A stretch of 64,000 nt of DNA from Gyrodactylus bullatarudis (Eukaryota > Platyhelminthes > Monogenea > Gyrodactylidea > Gyrodactylidae): assembly GCA_012064415.1 (NCBI GenBank), contig SSNU01000196.1:1-64000 (forward strand), written 5' to 3'. Made by a program: the position numbers and the translations under genes. The notes beneath the pieces were generated by a model. That model worked only from the letters and a program-made list of their open reading frames with translations, was not told the DNA's origin and made no database searches. Of the stretch, positions 56,146 through 64,000 are shown one piece after another (the stretch's first letter is position 1; each line of letters opens with the position of its first letter).

Positions 56146-56665
56146 AGGCGATTGCATATTTGAATTATAGAGGTATGATTCCTCGATAAAAGTTATTTTA
56201 CTTTTTATTTATAACCCTGGGAAGCAGGTTTTCAAAAAACGTTTTAAACAAAAATTAATTTTTTGAAAAAAATCAACTCTCTTTAAATTAGTATAGCGCG
56301 AGTTTGACGAATGATAGAGCTAAGATCGTATTCCAGAAGATTAATAAATTTCCTATCGAATTGTAGGTATTTTTTGAGGCTTGAATGAATAATAATGAGT
56401 TAAGGGTTAAAGATGGTCTATAAGAAAACCCGATAAAATCCTGTTAAAATTGTTTCTTCCACAGTTAAAAATAAATTTTCTCTTATTTTTTATAAATAGT
56501 ATTATTATTCTGATTGGTCAAAAAAATGTTTTTAATTTGAAAATTTTCTCAATTTTGTTTATCTTATTCCAGAACCATGAAAGGTATTTTGAAGCGAAAT
56601 TTGTTGAGATTAATTTTATCATTTCGATAGGTGATTTTAGAAATTTAGGAAAATTTCATTCAAGT

Positions 56666-57340
56666 GTATATGTTACGACCAATGTGTACACTTTGAACAG
56701 TGTATAAAATGTTTGACATTGAACAATGTGGAAACTAATCAGTTCAATCGAAAAAGCTTCAAGCAATTAGTCTATATACAAGATTCATCATTAGATTAAA
56801 TGGAATTAAATGCAATTCTCTTTGGTTTTTTTTTAAACTTGTTTCAATTTTTCATTCAAAAATTAATAGATTATTTTTAAACCAATTTTGAATAAATAAA
56901 TTTTTACTATTTGAAAAAATAAATCCGCAAAATTAGGATATTTTGAAAACATTATTTCTTCAAAAAACTATCTTGGACTGAATATAGTGCGTTTCCAGCG
57001 AATGATATAGCTTCTTTCTTTGCTTATTCTAAGAGAACATTAGATTCCCTTTCAAATGAGGGGCTAACGAAGTATTTACCAAGGTTTATAGGATTTACTC
57101 AGAGCAATCAAGAAATTAATTAACTTTTCAGTGAGAATTAGCTATGAATAGTTTAGCTAAAACGTACTGAAATTGTTTAGCATACACCAGATATATGCGG
57201 TGTATTCCCCTCTGCCCTTTCAGTACGTTTTAGCTAAAAATCCTTAGCTAATACGAACTTAAGTATGAATTAGCTATTCATTACGAATTAGCTACAACAT
57301 ATACACTGTTCAAAGTGTACACATTGGTCGTAACATATAC
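56666..57340. mobile_element. 675-bp element with perfect 41-bp TIRs (right arm)
   Basis: Mirror copy of 54269-54943. Confidence 0.7.
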
Positions 57341-58380
57341 GAAGGGTTAAAGGAATAAAAAATCCTTTGTTCCACTCATAATAATAAACTTTGATTTATT
57401 TACGCAGTAATTGCTAATAATTACTTAATCTAAGGGATAGCTGACCATAAAATTGATAGAAATTAATTGCTATACTAAAAAAGCTTGATTAATTTGCTTT
57501 CTCTATTTATCTACCATCTCTCTCTCTCTATCTGTTTGTTTTTATTTCATAGAGGATACATTTTTAAATATCCCACTGATAATTCTCACAAAAAAGGACA
57601 AAAAACTCTCATCCATAGTGAGAAGAGACACACTACGTTTTTTTTATTGAATTCTATAATAACATTTTTTATCGATTCCAGTATTTTTCATTCTGGAATA
57701 AGATGGGATCAACACTTTTCTGAAAAAAAGTGAAAAAAATACTTTATTCTAAAAGATAGTCACTGTCTCTCGACTGCGAATTAGACAACCATAAACAATT
57801 TCTTAAAGTGTATTCCCTAATCATCAAGTTATTCGTTCAATGAATACACTGTAACTTTTTTTAAATTTGAAATTTGAGTTTCACTTCATTCAAATCGGGC
57901 AGTTTTCTCACACTCAGAGTTGTGTTGATTTAGTCAAGAATTTCAACTTGAATGAATTGTAGTAAAGTTTCTGATTATTCGTTCAAGCTCATCATTGCAA
58001 ACAGACTCATAAAATTATATTGTTATAATGGTTATGATGATTTTCAGGAAGCCCCTTTAAAGTATAAACTCTTTAAAATAAAGGAAATACAGTTATTATC
58101 TAATTATGTCCACATTTTGAGCGTGGATATACATTCCGAATCATACAAACTCAAAGAATTTGACCAATGAGGAAATGCGTTTGGTTGACTCGTATCTCAT
58201 TGGCTGAATTCTCAATCTGTACGGAACATTTAACATTGAAATATACACAATGAGTATCATGACTAACAAGATAACAATACCATCCATGCAGATCATTATA
58301 ATCCACAATTAGTAAACAAATAAATGATAAGCTCCTTAATACAAGTATAATACAAAGAACTTGTCTACATAGAAGAAAGA

Positions 58381-59274
58381 ATGATTCCATCCAGAATAAT
58401 CGGCATTGGAAATTATAGTACTGAGAGTAATGCCACAAATAATCGATCAGCATCTTCAAACTGTAATCAAGTTTCATTGTTACCAGCCATGTCTGGTTGG
58501 TCAGAGAGGGACTCCTACGAATGCATTGACTTGAGTTCAGATATTGACTCACCTTGTGACATTGTCATAACAAATATTAACAATGAAGATTGTAAAATTA
58601 TAAGTAACAACAAGAACACTGTAAAGGAGTCACAGAAGAAGGAAAAAGCTAAAAATCTATTGCCAACCAGTGATTTGGATGGATCATTTACGCGATATCG
58701 CAGCATGAGCTTCAGCCCGCATACGCCAAACATGTTGAAAAGTAAAATTGAAAACAATACAATGGTGAATTCTCAGAGTTCCTCCAGCCTTAACGAAGCA
58801 ACGACTAAAGAAAAAAAGTACTCGGAACTAATGGCTGATTCCTTTCCAACTATTGTTAGGAAGAATTCTGGAGCTAGCATTTTTCAAGAGAAGTTTAGAA
58901 AATCCTTACAGAAGAACACAATAAAAATGGCATATGATTTGACATCAACAACTTCGCCAGACTTGGCAGATACAGACTTTGTGAAGAACAAGCTGAAATT
59001 TGAAAAAGAGAATGTCAATCGTTCACCCAGAACAATACACAGTCTGAAAATGTTGGATGAGAACCTGGTCCCGATTCCAGATGAATATGAGACCGCTACC
59101 TTTCAGAATATCCAGACTGTTTGTGAATGCTGTCGGAAGAAGATTATCTCACTGAATATTGATCATTCAGTATCAAGGAGATTTAACCTCCGCAGAAATC
59201 CGATCAGGTTCATGCTGAAAAATCCGAATAAAAGTGAAAAGGATAAGAAGAATTTGAAAAAAGTTTGTTTCTAG
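58381..59274 (+). CDS. Channel exon 1 or separate 297-aa protein (right copy)
   Basis: Translation identical to 52335-53228. Possible donor at 59263, giving exon 58381-59262. No disabling change, so the copy is either very recent, gene-converted or an assembly duplicate. Confidence 0.6.
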   Translation: MIPSRIIGIGNYSTESNATNNRSASSNCNQVSLLPAMSGWSERDSYECIDLSSDIDSPCDIVITNINNEDCKIISNNKNTVKESQKKEKAKNLLPTSDLDGSFTRYRSMSFSPHTPNMLKSKIENNTMVNSQSSSSLNEATTKEKKYSELMADSFPTIVRKNSGASIFQEKFRKSLQKNTIKMAYDLTSTTSPDLADTDFVKNKLKFEKENVNRSPRTIHSLKMLDENLVPIPDEYETATFQNIQTVCECCRKKIISLNIDHSVSRRFNLRRNPIRFMLKNPNKSEKDKKNLKKVCF

Positions 59275-59645
59275 TTTCTGGTCTAATTTTGTTACAATTA
59301 TCAAGTATAATGAGTTTATAGATGATTATAATCAAAGAAATCAGAGAAAAGTCATCCTCTAATTTCATTTAACATCATAAAAAGTGATCTGCGATCAATG
59401 AACGTGTTTATTCTATCTGCTCTTAATACATTTACAGAAAGAAAAAAGAAATCCAAAAGATGCATTTGACAAATTTTCTGTTTATTTAGTTTATTTCTTT
59501 TCCTATTTAGATACAGACTGTATCTGTATGAACCTTAATTGATTCCTTCATGATTTATTTATATGTCCAGACAAAAAACATGATTATTAATATGTACTAA
59601 CAAGTAGTCATTTAAAACTAATCTAATTTTTTTTCCTCTCGTCAG

Positions 59646-59777
59646 CGGCAAGTGTATGTGTGTGTAATTTTCTTGAAAATTGGCGAAATCGACACAATCA
59701 AGGAGCAATACGCGGCAGATATTCTCATCAAGTCGAAATGGCGTGAACCGGACATGGACCAGAAGCACGATAGACTT
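59646..59777 (+). CDS. Channel exon 2 (right copy, gene continues off window)
   Basis: Mirror of 51832-51963 with the same acceptor (AG at 59644-59645) and donor GTAAGT. Exon 3 would mirror to about 65043, beyond the window, so completeness of this copy is unknown. Confidence 0.8.
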
Positions 59778-59840
59778 GTAAGTATATTGATAAATTTAAT
59801 CTGACCAGATATTCATAGAGCAGTGGAAACTGAAAATATA

Positions 59841-60449
59841 CCTAGTTAATAAGAAAATGGGAATTTATGATTTTTTACAAAATTCTCATTGTTTTTATCG
59901 TATTTTATCAAGATTTTTTGGAATCTATAGATCACGAGGCCCACTTTCACAATATGAAGAAAAAGAAATTTTGGAAAATTTATGGCATATTTCAAATCTT
60001 TGAGTAGAAAAGTTTTGCTCGTTTTCAAAGTGAGAAAGTGATCAAAAGTTGACTTTTAGAATCACAATAAGACAAGAAAACTGATCATCACCATGAAAAT
60101 TTAGACAAATTCGTTATTTTTCAGGGATCCTGAATCATCAAAATTCAATTTTTACACGATGATAGTTTGATTCTCAAATTCTGATTCAGCATAAATTTGA
60201 TTTTTTGATTAATCGTGATCCAAAAAATAAACTTTGGATCCCTTTGTCAGTATTTTTCTACTCAAAGTTCAGAAAAATGGTAACTTCGCTAATTCGAGAT
60301 TTTGAATATGCCTTAATTTCCATAAAAATTGATTTTTTTCTAAATTTTTTCTTCATTGCGTGAATGTGGGCTTAGATTCCAAAAAATCTTGATCAAATTC
60401 GATGAAAACATTGAGAATTTGGTAAAAATCTAAAATGCCCATCTCCAAC
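59841..60449. mobile_element. Family B fold-back element (right arm)
   Basis: Mirror of 51160-51768, beside exon 2 of the right channel copy. Confidence 0.65.
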
Positions 60450-61928
60450 AAGTTTTATATCAATGAAACGATTAAACTTCTCAGATAAGCTTGAGTCTAC
60501 TCAGTTCGGGTTGCCAAGTATTTTACACATTTCAGTTTCCAATCTTTTTTTGGGGATACAAATTCACTTGTAAATTGTTTTGTAAAGGATCTATTCATCT
60601 TTATTCTGACGATTGATCGAAATAAATTTGAAAAATCAAAACTCCATGAAAATTTCTCCATAAATGAATTTTCAAAAATGCTCTTCAATTTTTTTTGTCA
60701 ATTGAAAGTGCATAAAATCTTTCTTTGATATTTTTGTCGAATTTCCTTTATGACTGATGAAATGCTTCTTCATAAAATATTTAGACATTCTAGCTACGGC
60801 CGTGGACAGAGCTGGTGGAGTAACCTGTTTGGTATTCCTATGAAAAAATATTTCTTATTACGACACTACTTTTAAATAAATTTTGTTAAAAAATTTCTGA
60901 AAGAGGGGTTTCTATAGATTTTATTTAATACTAAAAGATGGACACTTTTATAGGCTCTATAGAAGAAATTTAGTCAGTATTAGCCTCCAAAGTTATTCAT
61001 TTTGGTTCGTAGAAAATTTGTGTGTCTAACATTAATTTCATTGAAAACAGATCCCACCAATGAAATTTTCACACATTTTCATAGTAAATGCCACATATTT
61101 TTCGTTGGAACGGTTTACTCCACCAGCTTCATCAATGACTGGGCAATGCTTAATGACAAAGAATGTAGAGTTTCTCTCGGATGTTTTTGTTAGATAGTTC
61201 GAACTGTAATTTAGTAGAATTCAATAGCATTCATTTTATATTATATTCTCTTATATTTCTATGTGTTGCACAAAAGTTCGTAATTTTCTAATACTTTTGA
61301 TTCTAGATCAATTTTCCAGAGGTAATAAGTTATTATTAACACTGCACTAGATTAGTTCTCACTAATTTCCCATGTAAAAATGTTGTTATCAATATTATTC
61401 ACAATGTAGAAATTAAAATTAAATTAATTTTCATTCATCAGTCACTATTTTCACAGTTTTTTGAGCATAGCCTATTTTTTCAAGCTACAATTTTGATCAA
61501 AGTAGCATTGTTGTCAATCAGTTATCAAATATTATGATAATACATGATCTCTACTGTATTTGGAATACTCCAAGTTCTAAAAACAGCATTCGGTCAAATT
61601 AAAAGAAGATTTTAACTTTTGAGCCCCATTTCTTCCAGGTATAATAAATACTTTTCGTCTGGATATTGTTTGATTGAATGAATATAGTCATTTTTCAAAT
61701 TTCGATTTCAGAATATGACACTTTTATTGGTATGAAAGCGAAAGGGTGATCTAAAGAAATTTTTTAGGATCAAAATTAGACAAGAAAATCAATCAAGCTA
61801 AATCTGTTCTAATGCTTCATTACCGATTGAGAGTTGAACTTCGATTTCTTGATCATTTTCACTGCTTGAAAATCAATGAAATTTTTTTTTCTATGCCGTT
61901 GTTTTTGTATAAAACGAAGAATTTAGAA

Positions 61929-62724
61929 ATTTAAGCTGCATGTTCTTCTTCTCTAAGATGCCTAGTAACCGTAGTATTTTTCTTAAGATGATCCTCTTCT
62001 CTTGTAGATAATTTACTAATATTATTAGTTAAATATTCACGTATACTTAGATATACGTCGGAATGACCCATGGAGATATTCATCATTGGTTAATTTATAA
62101 AAAGAATTTTATAAGAGAAATATATATTTCGCCAGGTCTTAAAGTTTTTTAATGAATAAATAGTTAATGAAAAATAGTAAAATCCATTTACAAAACCGAT
62201 GAAAAACCAAAAAACTTCTCCATTCTTGATTTGTTTAAGTATAGAGAAGAAAAATTAAAAATCAATTGGGCCAAGGTATTAGGGAAATAACAAACAATAG
62301 TGAAATTCAGAAATGCAGAAATTTGGGCCAAACGATAGTACTTCTTTCTGTATTCTAGTCAGTTCTAACCCTGTATAGTTACCTGCTACCTGTGGTGCTA
62401 AATACATAGGACGGACCAAAAGAAGACTTGCGATTAGAATACACGAGCATCTCAATAAGAATAGTTCTTCAATCAAAAAACATTTGGATAGATGTGGTTT
62501 TGAGGCAAATGAAGAAAATTTCAAAATTTTATTTAAATGCCCAAAAGACAATCTAACAGAACTTAAAATAAGAGGAAAGTTCTTCATAATGGGAGAGGAC
62601 CCTAACCTATGTATCCAAAAGAACCATCTTCATGACTTGCAGTTACCTTGCAGTTAACCAATGATGAATTTACTAATAGTTCTACCTATATATGAGGTCC
62701 CATAATCACACTGGAATTTGTAAA
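61929..62724 (-). mobile_element. Mirror copy of the nested Penelope-like relics (right arm)
   Basis: Exact mirror of 48885-49680. Here the interrupting relic is on the plus strand at 62370-62656 (CGAKYIGRTKRRLAIRIHEH), preceded by stops. Confidence 0.65.
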
Positions 62725-64000
62725 CTAATTTTTACTATTTCTTTCATAAATTTTAATTATTATCTTGAATTAATTATTATATAACTTTTGAAGAATTACC
62801 ACCAAGAATTATCTTCTTCCAATTTTCTAAATTATATATTTTCGGACGTTTTCGAAAAACTCCATGAATTACTAATTCGTAATATTCAAATTCTTGATAA
62901 AAAATATTGAGATATTTATAAATATCATAGATTCCCAACTCATATCAACTTTAGAATGTGTAAGAATTTGGAAATTATTTCGTTTCAAATCTTTACTCAT
63001 CAAAATTTGAGCGCAATTTGGGCAACTAAACTTTTTTGTGATTTAAATATTCACGTAAATTTTCAAATACGTGTTTACTTTCTTGTGTGCTTTGGAATTT
63101 TCCTTGTTGTTAATAATTAGAAATTATCAATATGAAGTGAAAATTGTAATTTTAAAAAGCCTACCTAATTCTTTCTTTTATCGAATTTCATTCATGAATG
63201 ATGATTTTCTTGGGGGAATGTATTGATATTGAATTTATTCCAATACATATATTAATCTCTTGACTAGTGTGTTATCAGTTCAGTTATATTTCGTTACATG
63301 AGAAGCTATCTTTACTGATATTTATTTCAGATGAGGAAGAATCAATAAATTATAATTATCAAAGTAATGGATTAATTTTGCATATCCCGAATATGTTCAG
63401 TTTTTTGAACATGTAGAATAGAACTGCTCTTCTTTTTAAGATGATTGATATTATGAAGGTGTTTGAATCAAATACCTAAATTCATATCAGACTAAAAATC
63501 AAAGGAGATGAGCCATGACTGTAGAAGACTTTAGTGAATGAAAATTTTAGTTCTTCAGGGAGCTGTTCAGTAGGGATATTTTTTGAGCATTAGTAAATTT
63601 TTCAATAGAACTTTTAAGGGCGGTTCTAATGATACATAACACTAGTAGGTTCTGAAGTGTAGTGAATAGATTTGATGATTTTTCCTATCTAGATATATAT
63701 TAAAGAAAGACAATTTTTTTTCTCCGAACACTTTTCTCTTTTATGCCTCAAATAGATTCTCTATGCTCCGTAATTGCCGTATACGGAAACTAAATTTAAA
63801 AATTTTGGTGTTCAGATATGGCATTTTCTATTTTCCCTAAAATCGTTAATTTTTCCCAAATTGAATGGATTTTTTCAGGGTATATTAAGAATATATTTAA
63901 TATTAATTTGACCTGAAAATCTGATTCAAAAAGATGAAAGCTTGTCCAATGATTCAAAATTGATCATTTCTCGTAGTAGAATTCATTGAAAAATGGTGGC

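Larger units (their letters stand above)
53229..58380. other. Divergent region between the two channel copies
   Basis: About 5.15 kb between head-to-head start codons, itself palindromic. It holds the TIR elements (54269-54943, mirrored), the central repeat, and no supported gene. The small ORFs here occur as mirror pairs without motifs. A short GA-rich run (AGATAGAGAGAGAGAGATGG) lies at 54076. Confidence 0.6.
55820..64000 (-). repeat. Right arm of giant palindrome, continues past window
   Basis: Mirror of 47609-55789 without indels. All mirrored ORFs have identical translations. Confidence 0.95.
59778..64000 (+). other. Right-copy intron 2 (mirror of left intron 2)
   Basis: Contains only mirrored copies of the family B element, nested Penelope-like relics and family A fragments (61700-61900, 62880-62950). 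No further gene is recognised. Confidence 0.6.

Noticed and set aside
47609..64000. Two diverged gene duplicates of different ages
   Set aside because: No difference was found in any compared stretch, so independent evolution of the arms is not supported.
1..64000. CRISPR arrays, bacterial operons, rRNA genes, prophage
   Set aside because: No regularly spaced repeats, Shine-Dalgarno-linked ORF clusters or rRNA motifs; the window is eukaryotic.

Overview
The window is AT-rich animal nuclear DNA with spliced genes, GT-AG introns with GTRAGT-like donors, overlapping AATAAA signals and dense transposable-element debris. Nothing looks bacterial, viral or organellar. The gene content (a tensin and a pentameric ligand-gated channel), Penelope-like elements, mariner and hAT-like debris fit an invertebrate, most likely an arthropod. 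I could not fix the species.

Layout. 1-9.7 kb: one intronless unknown gene on the minus strand (1278-2225), then repeats, including a 434-bp hammerhead-ribozyme unit with a perfect 14-bp target-site duplication inside a fold-back element. 9.7-38.3 kb: a plus-strand tensin gene, rebuilt here as ten exons that splice in frame into a 1063-residue model with coiled coil, SH2 and C-terminal PTB domain. Its 19-kb first intron holds a hAT-like MITE, a tRNA-derived SINE with a hammerhead core, a Penelope-like fragment with its own hammerhead, and two small minus-strand ORFs. 40.3-53.2 kb: a minus-strand pentameric ligand-gated ion channel, convergent with tensin and rebuilt as eight exons (656-residue model). 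It lacks the Cys-loop cysteines, has a very short M3-M4 loop, and resembles bacterial ELIC in M2. A mariner relic lies just inside its last intron.

47.6-64.0 kb: a near-perfect palindrome. Every mirrored coordinate pair I checked sums to 111609 (arms 47609-55789 and 55820-64000, 30-bp spacer), with no indel over at least 8.18 kb per arm, and the right arm runs off the window. It carries a second, head-to-head copy of the first two channel exons. It is either a very recent or gene-converted inverted duplication, or a fold-back assembly artefact; the sequence alone cannot decide.

The strongest repeat-level signal is a set of type-I hammerhead ribozymes of the Penelope-like kind (3.4, 13.9, 22.8 and 33.5 kb). 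They vary in sequence but keep matching complementarity between stem-I loop and loop II, and a palindromic helix III. The other theme is a superfamily of long snap-back elements sharing a terminal core GGGAATNNATGATTTTTAC.
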